A stretch of 64,000 nucleotides of DNA, from positions 53,245,786 through 53,309,785 of the forward strand of contig NC_054538.1 of the NCBI RefSeq assembly GCF_017654505.1. The letters are read 5' to 3'. Source of the DNA: Polyodon spathula (taxonomy: Eukaryota; Chordata; Actinopteri; Acipenseriformes; Polyodontidae). The notes beneath the pieces are model-generated. The model saw only the letters and a program-made list of their open reading frames with translations. It did no database searches and was not told the DNA's origin. The stretch's first letter is position 1, and each line of letters starts with the position of its first letter. A program made the translations under genes and the position numbers. Of the stretch, positions 41,970 through 53,607 are shown in pieces.

Positions 41970-42470
41970 TATAGGCCAGTGTTATGCAGAGCTCTTGAGA
42001 TGGTTGACTGGTTCACCATTACTCCACTCCCAGCCACTGAACTCTAGCTCCTTCAAAGTGATTGTTGGCCTCTGTGTGGCTTCTCTCACAAGTCTCCTTC
42101 TTGTTTGAGCGCTGAGTTTTGAGGGACGGCCTTTTCTTGGCAGTGCCTGGGTGGTGTGATGCAGCTTCCACTTCACTGGGATATCCAAACACTTGGATAT
42201 TATTTTGTACCCTTTCCCTAATCTATGCATTTGTATTACTTTATCTCTAACTTCTGTAGAGTGCTCTTTAGTCTTCATTTTCCTTCAGATTCACAGCCTT
42301 ACCAATGATCCTTCAACAGTGGGGTTTTTATCCAGAAAATGTGACAGCAACTTTAATGGTTCACAGGTGGAGGCCAATGGTAAGGTAATTGTGTCCTCAT
42401 TAGGGCAATTTCTTTCATCGGTGCAAACTGGGAGCTTCCACAGCACAGGGGTTGAATACTTATGCAAGCA
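41970..42470 (-). mobile_element. Tc1-like transposon fragment
   Basis: In reverse complement the sequence runs from a terminal region (CATAAGTATTCAACCCCTG) through a 5' UTR into a transposase start at 42278. It is truncated near 41970 within the transposase N-terminal domain. The outer end meets the (TA)n array at 42471. Confidence 0.8.
41982..42278 (-). pseudogene. Tc1-like transposase, N-terminal part
   Basis: Starts MKTKEHSTEVRDKVIQMHRL with the paired helix-turn-helix (GYKIISKCLDIPV, then RPSKLSAQTRRRLVREATQR). About 85 residues before truncation. A piece between the two helices appears deleted (PVKWKLHHTT). No DDE domain. Confidence 0.8.
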
Positions 42471-42473
42471 AGA

Positions 42474-42531
<58 letters not shown>
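42471..42531. repeat. (TA)n microsatellite
   Basis: Pure TA run adjoining a Tc1 end. Confidence 0.95.
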
Positions 42532-42534
<3 letters not shown>

Positions 42535-42770
42535 CCGATTGTGGAGCTGCATTTGTGCTATATAAAAATGTAAGAAACGTCACCCGTGTGTGTGTTCATC
42601 TGTCTGTGGTTATTGTTCTTATACAGTTCTACAGTTATGTGTCAGCAATGTGTCCCCCACCTGTGACTGAACTCACAACTCTCCAAGCAAAGGATCACTA
42701 GTGTCTCACTGTATAACGTCTAGAGCCGTCAATGTTCAAAAGATTCAACATACTCCTTACAACATTCTCT

Positions 42771-42776
42771 TTATAT

Positions 42777-42841
<65 letters not shown>
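42771..42841. repeat. (TA)n microsatellite
   Basis: TA run with one phase break, adjoining a Tc1-type terminus. Confidence 0.95.
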
Positions 42842-42845
<4 letters not shown>

Positions 42846-42936
42846 TGCCGTGAAAAAGTATTTGCTCCCTGTCTGATTTTCTGCATTTTTGCACATTTTT
42901 CATATTGAATTTGGTCAGATCTTTTTGTGGGTTGTA
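42842..42936 (+). mobile_element. Tc1-type terminal inverted repeat fragment
   Basis: CAGTGCCGTGAAAAAGTATT immediately after TA is a typical outer end of fish Tc1-like elements. Only about 95 bp remain before the sequence changes to LTR family A. Confidence 0.7.
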
Positions 42937-42937
42937 G

Positions 42938-43195
42938 TAGTATGGTGAGTGGAGTGGAGAATGGGTGTGGAGAGGAGAGAATTAAAAATGAGAAAACTAA
43001 ACAAAGTAAAATATATAACCGTTGTTTTGACTCACGTGTTTGTCTGTTAGTCCATTGTTTGTTTAAGTGTTAATTCTGTTTTGTTTGTCTGTTTATTTTG
43101 GCCTCACGTGCCATGTGCTATTTTTGTTACAACCTTTTTATTTTCTGTCTGTTCATTTATTAAATGCTGAGCGCAAGGAAGTGCTCAGCTTTCCA
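42938..43195 (+). mobile_element. LTR family A fragment
   Basis: GGTGAGTGGAGTGGAGAATG and the GTTTATTTTGGCCTCACGTG block match, in the opposite orientation, 18840-19060. Ends with the family's ATTTATTAAATGC polyadenylation-like segment. Confidence 0.6.
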
Positions 43196-43401
43196 AAACT
43201 CCACCTCTTAAGCAATACATCTGTAATATAGACAGAAGTGATGTTTTGCTGTTGCTTATAGAAAATGAAATTGTCCTTTGTATATAGAAGTCGAGAAAGT
43301 TCTGAGAGAGGCAATGAACCAAATCCAGAAGAGCTGCAGAAAAATTGAAATGAATGAATTTAGAGTAAAATGAAGACCAACAGATGGGCTGGTGATGTAG
43401 C

Positions 43402-43416
<15 letters not shown>

Positions 43417-43476
<60 letters not shown>
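43417..43476. repeat. (GT)n-(TA)n microsatellite
   Basis: A short GT run grading into TA. Confidence 0.95.
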
Positions 43477-43478
<2 letters not shown>

Positions 43479-43761
43479 AGATAATCTGATATAAATGCAG
43501 TTAACAAAAGTAAAGCAGAGACATAAGTGGAGACATAACAATAATGAAATAACATTTTCAGAACTTCCAGGGCTAGTGCAGACTGGAGAAGGTTGTTAAC
43601 CAACTGCCCAGCACCCCCAACCACCCAAATGGGAAAGCATCTGCCACAGAGACTGTTGCACAAAGCAAAACCTTACAGGTCTTACGCAGGACTGGGCTTA
43701 AGCGACTGTTGCTGAGCAAAGTAGACCGGTCTTATTTTTTCGAGTCTGTTTGAAAAAAAAA

Positions 43762-45029
43762 ATGGCTGGAGATGGCAAAGTGAAGAAAATTAATTTTAGC
43801 GAATAAGAAAAATTGGCAATTGTAGAAGTAATTATTAAAAAAGAAATAATATTGGGGAGGTTAGGGGTGTCATTAAAAAATTCGGACAAAAACAAAGTCT
43901 GGCAAAAAATTTCTGGATGGGTAAATGCCATCAACCCAGCTATAAATCGCACTGTAAATAACATTTTTAAAAAATGGAAAAATCTGCTGGCTGAGGCCAA
44001 AAAAGAATATTAAAAAAAGAAACCAAAAATGGAGGGCAGCCCTTTTGAAAAACTTTCCCAGTTAACATCTTTAATACTTGATATTTATGAGGAAACATGT
44101 CCCATTTTCAATGGAATTGAAGGGGATGCAGAGACAGGAATATAAGATGCCACAGTGATGGTAATAGTAGGTAAATTAAAAATAAGTTACTTAGTGTGTA
44201 TATTTTTAAATACCATTTTTAAAATGTATCCAATCAGTGGTATTCCTATATTAAAAATCCCACTCTGTTCTAGTGGAGGTCTTGTGAAAAATCACTCAAT
44301 TTCAAGACCGTATAAATCTTGTTTAGGTAAATACAATAAATACATAAACAAACTTCAACGTTTTTTTTTATAGAACTGTGCAGTGAAATCATGTATACAT
44401 TATTGTGGCATCCCAGCGACTCAGTGGAACTGCAGCAGGACTCCTTCGAGATCCACACTGTGCTAAGTAAGTTTTTATACAATACAAAGCACACATATCC
44501 CAAGAAATGAATTGCTCACTTTGACTGAATTTTGACTAAATTAATATTACAACTAAAAACAAGTAACACTGCATATTGGTACTCATGTTGCAGTAATGAA
44601 TCCCATTCAGCTTTATGAATACTATAGCTTGTGGATTTAAAAAAAAAAAAAAAAAAAAACTTTGTATATTTTCTTGATTGGTAAAGTTTTTGAAATACAC
44701 TTTGCCCCTTGTTTATCAACAGTTAAACATTTCCACAATATAGGCTTTATGTTTCAGGTACTCGGCACCCATTTATAAAATAAACAAATCACATGAATTC
44801 GACATACCAAAAAAAAAAAAAAAACTGAATATTTAAAAATAGGTTATTTATTGATCTGTTTATTTACAGATTCTGAAGATGACAGCCCCTTTCCCACCAA
44901 AAAAGAAAAACCAAAGTACAAAAAGAAGACATTTTTATTGAAGTGCTGGAATTGCAAAAGGGAAATCTTTTGTTGTCAAAGGAAAAACTCGATTTGGAAA
45001 TTAAAATGCTAGAATTAAAAATAGCCTAA
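43762..45029 (+). pseudogene. Harbinger-associated Myb/SANT-like DNA-binding protein
   Basis: First exon from ATG 43762: MAGDGKVKKINFSE, an in-frame stop (TAA at about 43804), then NKVWQKISGWVNAINPAINR and KKWKNLLAEAKKEY. This is the trihelix domain of NAIF1/MSANTD-type proteins, which help Harbinger transposase bind DNA and enter the nucleus. A possible exon after ttttatag at about 44372 and a last one after tttacag at about 44871 follow. The last encodes SEDDSPFPTKKEKPKYKKK and, after a one-base shift, a coiled-coil tail (EVLELQKGNLLLSKEKLDLE). The exon structure is my inference from splice-like sites and family pattern. Confidence 0.6.
44639..44659. repeat. Poly-A run
   Basis: About 21 A residues, inside the Harbinger element. 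Confidence 0.9.
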
Positions 45030-45439
45030 TTAGAATAGGGTCAATAAACAGGAAGGGATTGGTACAGGGTTTCTATTGTTATTATGAGTTGTTACATTGT
45101 GAATGTGTATAATTAAATAAAATATTTTTGTTCCTATTGGAAAAAATGATTAGTGAGCACAGTTCTTGTTGACCCCTGCTTCTGCATTGCATGGACATGT
45201 ATCCCGTGGTACTGAGTCTTCAGGGAGAGGGAAATCTGCAGGGTCTCTAAGATTTTGTAGTCTGTAATAAAGAAGGAACAGTTTTGTCATAGCCATACAT
45301 ACATGTTTATAATTGTAAAGTAATATCTTACAAAAACATGTTAAACATATATACACGTATTGTAAATTGAAAGTTAAAAAACAGCTTTGCATTAGACAAA
45401 CATCATAATATAACTTGATCCATACCAAATAACCAATAT

Positions 45440-46250
45440 ATCCATACCTTGCAAAATTGTGTAGTGCTGCTGTTGCACATATGATTGCACACATCCTATC
45501 TGGAGCCATTCGGATCTCTATGTCAAATATGTAGTATGTCAAAACACCACTTTGAGGGTTGAGATAGGGCGTCATAAGCCACAGTTTTAAGGCATAACCA
45601 CTATCCCCAAGAAGAAAGCCCTGCAATTCCGCTGTCAAAAGCGGCGTGAATTGAACTGTTGAGAAATATTCTTGAGTCGTGGGTGCTGCCTGGCTACTGG
45701 CCACTGGCCGCAATTTTGTTAATAAGGAGGTTAGGCTCTGAATGATAACCCTTTTTGTTGACATATATATTCTCATTCTGATATGGAGCCTGGATTTTAA
45801 TATGTGTGCCATCAACCGCACCCACAACATTTGGAAATCCACTGATCTCATAAACCTTCTTTTAAGTTTCCGCAGTTTGGACGGGTCTGTTGAAAACTTT
45901 TCTTTTCAGCCACTGAGATACATGGTGGACAATCCTGCTGGATCCGATTTGTGAATCCCCATGATGTCTCCATCAACCTTTAAAAAGCTTCCAGTGGTAT
46001 AGAAACGAATTACCACTCAAACTTGAATGACTACCAGGATGCTGTGGCTTCTGTTAGTTGCAGACTCCAAGTCATCTTTTAACATTTCCAGTAAAGTTAA
46101 TATATCTTCGTTGTGGAAATAAAGTTGTTAAAACTCAGCAATGTTATTTAAATCCTCTAAGGGATTTTATCTGTCCTTAAATACTCTTTCCCTACGAAAT
46201 GCACTTTCATTTAAAAATTCAGCAAAAGCTATCAGTGCTGCTGCCATGCT
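45440..46250 (-). pseudogene. Harbinger (HARBI1-like) transposase
   Basis: In reverse: N-terminal FRREKVFKDR then LYFHNEDILTLLEML (about 46200-46080), RFYTTGSFLKVDGDIMG (about 46010-45955), [16 protein letters not shown] with the first catalytic Asp (about 45840-45795), and FLLGDSGYALKLWLMTPYLN with the second (about 45625-45565). After NPQSG the reading jumps to APDRMCAIICATAALHNFA. The segment that normally carries the catalytic Glu (the R-x-x-VIE/VVER region) is deleted. Stops and frameshifts are also present. Assignment is confident; activity is excluded. Confidence 0.8.
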
Positions 46251-46429
46251 GGCTTCTATAGCAACAGATACTTTTTTTTCCCATTTAAGCTTGGTGAGAG
46301 GGAGGCTTAAAAAAATTACTTAAATTTAGGACCAGGCTCAAATTAAGGCTTTTTGTGCAATCGGTCTTATTTATTTTGGCTTAAATTTTAAGTTTAAGTC
46401 CAAGAAGTGGTCTTAAAAGCATTTAAAAA

Positions 46430-46866
46430 AAAAAAAAAAGACACCCGGAACAAACAAACAAAAGTGTAACTCCTTAATGGATTACTAACTGTACAGGTAA
46501 GTATCCCTAACTAACAGTCCGGGCAGCTAAGCTGCTTACTGGCTCCAAAACACCAGGATTCTTAAATCTTGCCTTACACAAAGACTCCAACTCTCTCTCA
46601 ACCAACAGGTTGACCCTGCCACTTTTAAGGCTCCCAGCTGTTTAATTGAAGGCAGCTGTTGAATCAAGTACACAGTCACCTACTTTACAATTATACCATC
46701 TAAAATGGCTTCCCATCGGTCCCATGGCCTCCTGGGAATTGCAGTCCTGCTGCGTTAGACCGGCAGGACTACATTTCCTTAAAACAGGAATAGACTATGC
46801 ATAATCTGTGGCCCAAAATAGCTGCTCTCGACCACAATATCCCACACTTCATCACAAAATAAAAAA

Positions 46867-46868
<2 letters not shown>
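46430..46868. other. Unassigned, repeat-like
   Basis: The CCATGGCCTCCTGGGAATTG...CTGCTGCGTTAGACCGGCAG stretch (about 46725-46770) looks like a dispersed repeat, possibly an LTR in reverse. I cannot set its borders. Confidence 0.3.

Positions 46869-46869
<1 letters not shown>

Positions 46870-46928
<59 letters not shown>
46870..46928. repeat. (TA)n microsatellite
   Basis: Pure TA run. Confidence 0.95.
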
Positions 46929-46930
<2 letters not shown>

Positions 46931-48409
46931 ACTGAGATGATTGACAGCGACCCCCAGCCATTCAGAGTGGAACAGAGATGGGACAGACACGAAGTATACA
47001 AACTACACAAACTAGAGAGGATTTCTAAATCATTATTTTTGGTAAGAAAATAAAAAAATAGGAAGTGGTTTTAGCAACGTTTATCATATATAAATTTATT
47101 TAAGTCAAACTTTTTTTGGGAATTCAAAGTTCCAGCTTTCCGTATATTGGATGGATACGGACAGTTGGAGCCTTGTTACATATTCTAAATGACTGCGCTG
47201 CCTCACATAATTTAAAAGTATCGGAAGGTAGCCAAGTAGACTTGCAGATATGGATGAAGAACAATTAAATGAACTGTAAAATAGCAATTGCTGCCTTTAT
47301 ACTCAGTCATACTGACTTTGTCAGTTAAAATAATATATTTTATAGCGGTTTGTAAAAACACAAAAAGGCACGTCTGCAAATTATCCACCCCTCTTAGACA
47401 CATACCTTGAAAAATTACTGAAATCCAAGACGTTGTATTTACTTTAAATCCTTGTGTCTGTGCAGAGGCACTGTGAGCAAAACAGTCAGTGACAGGAAAA
47501 AAAAAATATATATATCAAATCCACCCCCTGGTGTATTTTTTCAATGGCAATGTGCAAAATATATTTTAAAAAGTTGTACTTTATTTTACATGTTTTAATT
47601 AAATTAATTTACTCAGCTTAACTTCTTGTGAAGTTCAAAGTTGTACATGGGACTACTTTATTGGTGTAAGGCTATTTAATTAAAAAAATGTTTTGCTGTA
47701 AAAATGATTTGTGCTTTTTTTTCTTCAAATCCACTGTTTTACCTGGATTACAAATGTATACATGCAATAAGGCCCTTTAGGGTGTCCACATATGTTGAAT
47801 ATATGGACTTCTCAGGGGTTGGAGGCACTCGACTTTGTCCAGTGCCTCACGATGCCCCGAGGCGTCTGTATATTCTACATATACGGCCACCCTGCTGGGC
47901 TTTATTGCATATATACCCACACACACAATGACTGGACACAGACACATGTTAAGACAGCTCAGTGGGCCCTGGTGAATATGTTTGCAGTGTATCTTATGTA
48001 TTTATTTTTAATAAAACATTACTGACACAAAATAATTTACTTCATATTAATGTTTTAATTAGGCACCGGTTAGGATTACCGAGGTTCCAAAAGGTCCTAT
48101 TGGACCAAATAGATTAGCGTTGAATGAAGACTCAAATTTAATTTACCCAGATACATCAAATGGCATACCCACTCCTTATATCCTTTTTGTTAAACTACAA
48201 AGCATTTTTATAGCACCATTTAAATTAAATATGGGGCCTGTCATGTAATTGCACCTATTATACATTTTGCTGGAAAAAAATAGCTCAGTTGGATTTGTGT
48301 ATAACTATGAAGTACAAGGCTAAGAGTTCAACGTCATTATCATTATAAATTATGAAAATGGTAAAAGCACCATAAATTTACCATGATGTTTTCGACCCTT
48401 TACCATGAT
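46929..48409. other. Unassigned
   Basis: About 1.5 kb, AT-rich. Open frames are below 80 codons and featureless. Confidence 0.4.
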
Positions 48410-48600
48410 ATGACATGGTGCCCTGTGCGTATTTTGTGTTTTATGGTGTCTGCTATATGTTTTATTGTAGTGGTGCATAGAGTGTGGGTTATGTAGCACA
48501 GGTGATGCAAAATGCATATTTGTATTTAGGCGTGGGGATTGCACAATTAGTTCATGTGCAGACTGTGCCGAGATTAAAGTACAGCTGGATAAAAGAGTGA
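48410..48600 (+). mobile_element. LTR family A-related fragment
   Basis: The order TGTGGGTTATG..., TTCATGTGCAGACTGTGCCG and GGATAAAAGAG parallels 1440-1600 of the first family A LTR. Breaks off at about 48600. Confidence 0.45.
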
Positions 48601-48984
48601 GGCCCAGATTTATAAAAGGATTGTGCATGTTTTACAACCGTAAAACGGGCACTGATGCTACTGAATTCTTGGATGGGATTTACAAAACATATGCAATGGC
48701 ATAAACATGCAATTAAGACATGATTTGTAGGGGCAATGTCTCTGTGAGCTTTAGCCCTTGATGCATATGTAATTTTGTATCTGCATATGCAATTCTGGGG
48801 CGTTTCTAAACGAAACCGCTAAAATTGGGAGGGGATTTTGCAAATGAGGTCTATTAAATATTCTGTCTAATTTATTAAAGCTGCTGGTAGTTGCGGGCCT
48901 TGTATTTGCATGATTATTTTAAGATCTCTTTCTCTTTCGAGACTGATTTTGGTTAATGAGATACCTCACTATTACTCATCGGAA
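48601..48984. other. Unassigned
   Basis: Repeated ATGCAAT/ATATGCAAT motifs (48660-48800), otherwise nothing that I can assign. Confidence 0.4.
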
Positions 48985-50090
48985 GCTGGCTTGTTCCTTC
49001 CTGTGGATGCAATAGTTTAGGTGGCTGAGAAGCGGCGGCTCTAGGAAGTGCAGGAAGCTCTCCCAGTGCGGAAGTTGCTGGAGTGCCTTATCAATATGAC
49101 AGCTCCCCTGGAATGGAGGACTCCTCCTGTTTAGAGGGTTCCCTGTCAGAGACCTATATGGATGCTAGCGGTCCGCTGGCAGACGAGCTACCAGCCCTTG
49201 TGTGTAGAGCTGCTGCCCGGGTCCATATCCCTTGGACTGAGGAGACCCAGGTCCACCGATCGTTTTTTGAAATCTCTGTGTCAGCTACACAGCACTGTAA
49301 GCCCACCTCGGTCCTCCCGGAATTTAATTGAGACATTGGGCGTGTCCTTATAGCATAGATTTCCGCAGTACTGCACAGTGCTGCACAGAATCACGGAGAT
49401 GCGCTGTAGACGTCACTCAAAACCCACAGAAATCTGTGCAGATTCTGCATAGCCCAGCGCAGCTTTGAAATTTTACTGCAGGAGGCTGGCTGCGGCTGTG
49501 AACCAAAGGAATGATGCTGTCACATCTTTGGCTGGCTCTCCAGGCAAAGGTTCCAGACGCAGACAAAGTGTCCCTGCTCAATGCGCCCATCTCCCCTGGA
49601 TACACCTTTGGGCCAGCCTTGGAAGAGATGCTGCAGCGGTCTCACCGTATGAGGGAGTCATCCTGCTACTTCCATGACCTACACCTACCCAGCACCAGGG
49701 GAAACAGCGATGGAACAAGACCGACGCGTGGCTCCTTGCAACCATCCACTCCGGCTACTCACTCCAGTTTCCTACTCCATGTCGGCCGGCAGGGTATGCT
49801 TGTTGCAGGCCTGTCTGTCCCTGTTCCATTTCGGACAGTCAGTGCAGGTGGTGGTGTGACAACTTTTGCTAGGCCTGCTGGCTGCAGGAGTGACCATGGG
49901 TGTAGTATACCGGAGAGAGGTGCTGACCACGGATGACGCCAACCTCGGTTTGGGGGTGGTGTGGAATGACAGGGGGAACCATAGGGTTTGGACTGGAAGG
50001 TGGCAGTCCGCCCCCATCAATCCGCTGGAACTGAGAGCAGTGCACCTGGCCTTGCACCATTTTCAATCTGTGTTGCAGGTCAGGCATATG
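48985..50090 (+). pseudogene. DIRS-type retrotransposon, 5' part (gag-like and RNase H start)
   Basis: A gag-like region at 49083-49680 shows the DIRS ORF1 pattern: VPDADKVSLLNAPISPGYTF and GPALEEMLQRSHR at about 49550-49655. At about 49860 the reading jumps to the RNase H domain (REVLTTDDANLGLGVVWND, INPLELRAVHLALHHF). RT, which normally lies between them, is missing. Frameshifts are common. The RNase H is cut at 50090 by a Tc1 element and resumes at 54978. Confidence 0.8.
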
Positions 50091-50487
50091 CAGTGGCTCT
50101 CAAAAGTATTCACTCCTCTTGGACTTTTCCACATTTTATTGGGTTACAATATGGAATCACAATGGATTTAATTAGGAGTTTTTGCCACTGATCAATACAA
50201 AAAAAGTCCATAATGTCAAAGTGAAAAATAAAATCTACAAATTGTTGTAAATTAATTGCAAATATAAAACAGAAAATAATTGATTGCATAAGTATTCACC
50301 CCTTTGCTATGACACACCTAAATAAGCTCTGGTGCAACCAATTGTCTTTAGAAGTCACATAATTAGTTGAATGGAGTTCACCTGTGTGCAATTAAGGTGT
50401 TTCACATGGTTTCAGGTTAAATACACCTGTCTCTGGGAGGTCCCACAGTTGGTTAGTACATTTCCTAACAAAAACTACACCACGAAG

Positions 50488-50898
50488 ATGAAGAAACATT
50501 CAAAGCAAATCCGGAATAAGGTTTTTCAAAAGCACCAATCAGAGGTAGGATATAAGAACATTTCCAAGGCACTGAATATCGCCCAGAGCACGTTAAAATC
50601 CATTGTTAAGAAATGGAAAGAATATGGCACAACTGTGAATCTGTCTAGAACAGCCCATCCTCAAAAACTTAGTACCCAGGCAAGAAGGGCACTAGTCAGG
50701 AAGGCCACCAAAAGGCCTATGGCAACTCTAAAGGAGTTACATTCTTCCACGGCTGAGCTGGGAGACACAGTGCATACGGCAACAATAGCCTGGGTGCTTC
50801 ACAAAACTGGCCTTTATAGGAGACCGGCAAATAGAAAGCCATTATTGAAAACTACTCACATCAAATCTCAGCTAGAGTTTGCCAGAAGGCATGTGTAA
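50488..50898 (+). pseudogene. Tc1-like transposase, N-terminal part
   Basis: MKKHSKQIRNKVFQKHQSEV, with the first helix-turn-helix (GYKNISKALNIAQSTLKSIV) and the second (LSTQARRALVRKATKRPMAT), then LHKTGLYRRPANRKPLL and the LEFARRHV motif that precedes the DDE core. A stop at 50896 follows, just before the LINE. Start chosen at the Met that begins the family's N-terminus. Confidence 0.85.
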
Positions 50899-51127
50899 GA
50901 CTCTTTTCAAAGGTTAAACAGGATGCTGGAGACACCCGCCCAATGCTTCTAAGAAATTAAAGAGAAAAATACCCCTAGAGTCTGCGAGATCGGGGGCGGA
51001 AGATGACTCAACGCTGGATAACACAGTTAACGACTTAGGAATGGAAACGGATATGAGAATGGAGAGTACTTCACAAAAGACTAGTTCAAGATCTGCAGTT
51101 AGCAAAGACATGGAACTCTAGGTTTGT

Positions 51128-51967
51128 GTCTGCGGCTGGAGCAAGGCAACAACGGTCAGGGGTTTGAAGATTCATCAAGGGAGAATGAAATGCTTGAGGG
51201 AGAAGGGACAAGGGCCTCACATTGATCAGTACTTCTTACAGAGTCAGTCAAGTCAGTCGAATAAAATCCAGAGACAGGAAACAAACCACAGTTCACAGGA
51301 TATAGACACCCCTGCCATAGATGTGAGAAGGACTTGCGTGGATAAAACTAGTGATGAACCTAATGATCCTTGCGAACCCAGTCAGATGAACCAGCTTAAG
51401 AGAGAAAAGAACCTCAAGGGGCACAAGCCTGGAGTTAAATGGCCAAGAGCTTGTGAGAAAACTGAGTGGGACACAGTAAACATGGATCTCTGTTTTACTT
51501 TGGAAAGGTTAAATGGAACAGTTGAAAAGAAGCTGGATACATTTGGGGACATCATCTACGCATATGGAAGTGAAAGGTTTCGAATTGAAAAAAGGAAGGA
51601 AAAAGTACAAACTATTCCTGGAAAGTATAGACGGCAACAGGAGATTGAATGCTTAGTTAGAGAAAGGAGGCAGTTGAGGAAGCAATGGAGAAAAGCAGAA
51701 CAAAGTCAGATGGAGGGACTCAATCTGTTACAAAGGGTCATAAAAGATAAGCTTGCAACATTGTGCAGAGCTAAGCGCCTATGGAAACGCTACAAAAAGA
51801 AAGAACGTGCAAGAACTAATTTATATAAAGATCCATTCAAATTTGTAAAGAAGATATTCACCAGTGAGAAAAATGGCACACTTAAATCATCCAAGTTTCA
51901 GGCATCCCACCTATCAATCCACCCGAATACCAAATGGAGGACTGTGCACCTAAGTGGAAAGAAGTAG
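51128..51967 (+). pseudogene. R2-type LINE ORF, N-terminal zinc finger and linker
   Basis: At about 51123-51195 the reading CVCGWSKATTVRGLKIHQGR then MKC is a C-x-C...H...C zinc finger of the kind R2-type proteins use to bind target DNA. A stop precedes it directly. The following ~250 codons are basic and Glu-rich (EKRKEKVQT, RQLRKQWRKAEQSQM). The frame shifts near 51930 into the RT. Confidence 0.65.
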
Positions 51968-52780
51968 AGCAAGCTGTGAAAAAAGCAACGGCATCATCAT
52001 CTCCAGGGCCTAATGGAGTTCCATACAGAGTGTATAAGAGTGCTTCTGGAGTTCTCCAAATCCTGTGGAAATTGATGAAAGTGGCATGGGAAAAACAAGT
52101 TGTACCAAGAGCATGGCGCCGAGAAGGTGGAGTCTTTATACCAAAAGAAAAAGATTCTACAAGCATAAGTCAGTTTCGTCCTATTTCCCTATTAAACGTA
52201 GAAAGCAAGATTTTCTTCAGCATTACTGCTCAGAGATTGTCAATCTACCTATTAAAGAACTGCTTCATTGACACTTCAGTACAAAAAGCAGGCATTCCAG
52301 GTTTCCCAGGATGCTTAGAACACATCAGCGTAATTTGGCAACAAATTCAATCAGCAAAAAAGGAGAAGAAGGAGCTACATGTGACATTCCTGGATTTGGC
52401 TAATGCATATGGTTCAGTGCCACATGAACTTTTTTGGGCAGCATTTGATTTTTTTAGCATCCCAATGACAATAACAAATTTAGTGAAAGCCTACTTTGGA
52501 GATTTGCAATTTAATTTTTCAACTTCAGAATTCAGCATTACATGGCAGTGCCTAGAAGTTTGAATAATGGTAGGATGTATCATTTTTCCACTGGCTTTTA
52601 CCATAGCAATGGAAGTAATTATTAGGGCATCAAAATGTGTAGTGGGAGGAAAGCGCTTGGCTTCTGGATTGTGACTACCACCAATTCGAGTATACATGGA
52701 TGACATGACAACAATGACTAAAATAGTAGCCTGCACTAATCGGTTATTGGGCAAATTAACCAATAACATTGAATGGGCAT
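51934..52780 (+). pseudogene. R2-type LINE reverse transcriptase
   Basis: SSPGPNGVPYRVYKSASGVL, AWRREGGVFIPKEKDS, SQFRPISLLNVESKIFF, TSVQKAGIPGFPGCLEH and FLDLANAYGSVPHELFWAAF mark RT fingers and palm. The catalytic YMDD is at 52693-52704. A stop at 52561 and a frame change precede the YMDD block. Confidence 0.8.
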
Positions 52781-52782
52781 GA

Positions 52783-53607
52783 ATGCAATTCAAGCCCAAT
52801 AAATCAAGGAGCATCAGGTGTGTAAATGCTGTTTCCCAGGCCAAGCAGGGAGAATGGATGAGATGGGAGAGTGTGGAACAACGCAAGATCGGTTGGCAAG
52901 ACCTGTGGACAATGGAACAGAGCAGGATCAGTTTCCTCATCAGATCAACATATGATGGTCTACCAACACTACAGAACTTAAACCTCTGGGTGGGTGAGGA
53001 TCCCTCATGTCCTTTGTTTTCATCACCTGCAACATTAAGACACATTTTGACAGGATGTAAGGTGGCTCTTAACCAAGGACGGTTTACTTGACGCCATGAC
53101 CAGGTTCTGCGATGTTTTGCCTTAGCATTGGAAGACATGCGTAACCTGACCAATAAGTTGCCACCAGTTCCATCAAAGCTTTACACACAAAAGTCAATAT
53201 TCCTCAGTCCAGGAGAGCAACAACCAAGAAAAGGTGTTAAAACCAAGCATCGCCCAGGACAACTGGAAGATGCTAGAGACTGGACGATGCTGGCAGATGT
53301 TGGTCAACGGCTTATTTTTCCACCTGAGATTGCCACCACTAACCTTCGACCAGACATTGTGTTTTGGTCTGAATCATCATGCCTTGTTCATCTGGTAGAG
53401 TTAACAGTGCCATGGGAGGATACTGTGGATGAGGTGTATGAGAGGAAGAAACTTCGGTATGCTCAACTAGCTGCTGAAGCGGAACAGCAAGGATGGAGAG
53501 TCCGAGTTTACCCAGTGGAGGTGGGTTGTCAAGGATTTGTGGCACGCTTTACAACCCGGTTTCTCAGAGATGTCGGGTTCAGTGGCCAAGATTGCCTCGC
53601 ACAGTGA
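52783..53607 (+). pseudogene. R2-type LINE C-terminus with restriction-like endonuclease
   Basis: After KPNKSRS the reading jumps to QGEWMRWESVEQRKIGWQDL, a Cys-rich zinc region near 53005-53045 and RHDQVLRCFALALEDM. The endonuclease core RPDIVFW...VHLVELTVPWED (about 53347-53420) with downstream ERKKLRYAQL contains the PD...E...K-type residues. This domain nicks the target in R2-group LINEs. A stop near 53091 breaks the frame. Confidence 0.75.

Larger units (their letters stand above)
43700..46420. mobile_element. PIF/Harbinger transposon with two divergent-type genes
   Basis: A plus-strand Myb/SANT-like gene at 43762-45029 and a minus-strand transposase at 45440-46250 form the two-gene layout of Harbinger elements. 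Termini are approximate: GGTCTTACGC...GGGCTTAAGC on the left and AAGTGGTCTTAAAAGC on the right are only weakly inverted. Both genes are disrupted. Confidence 0.7.

Noticed and set aside
41202..43663. Open frames encoding Tyr-Ile runs
   Set aside because: Translations of (TA)n microsatellites.
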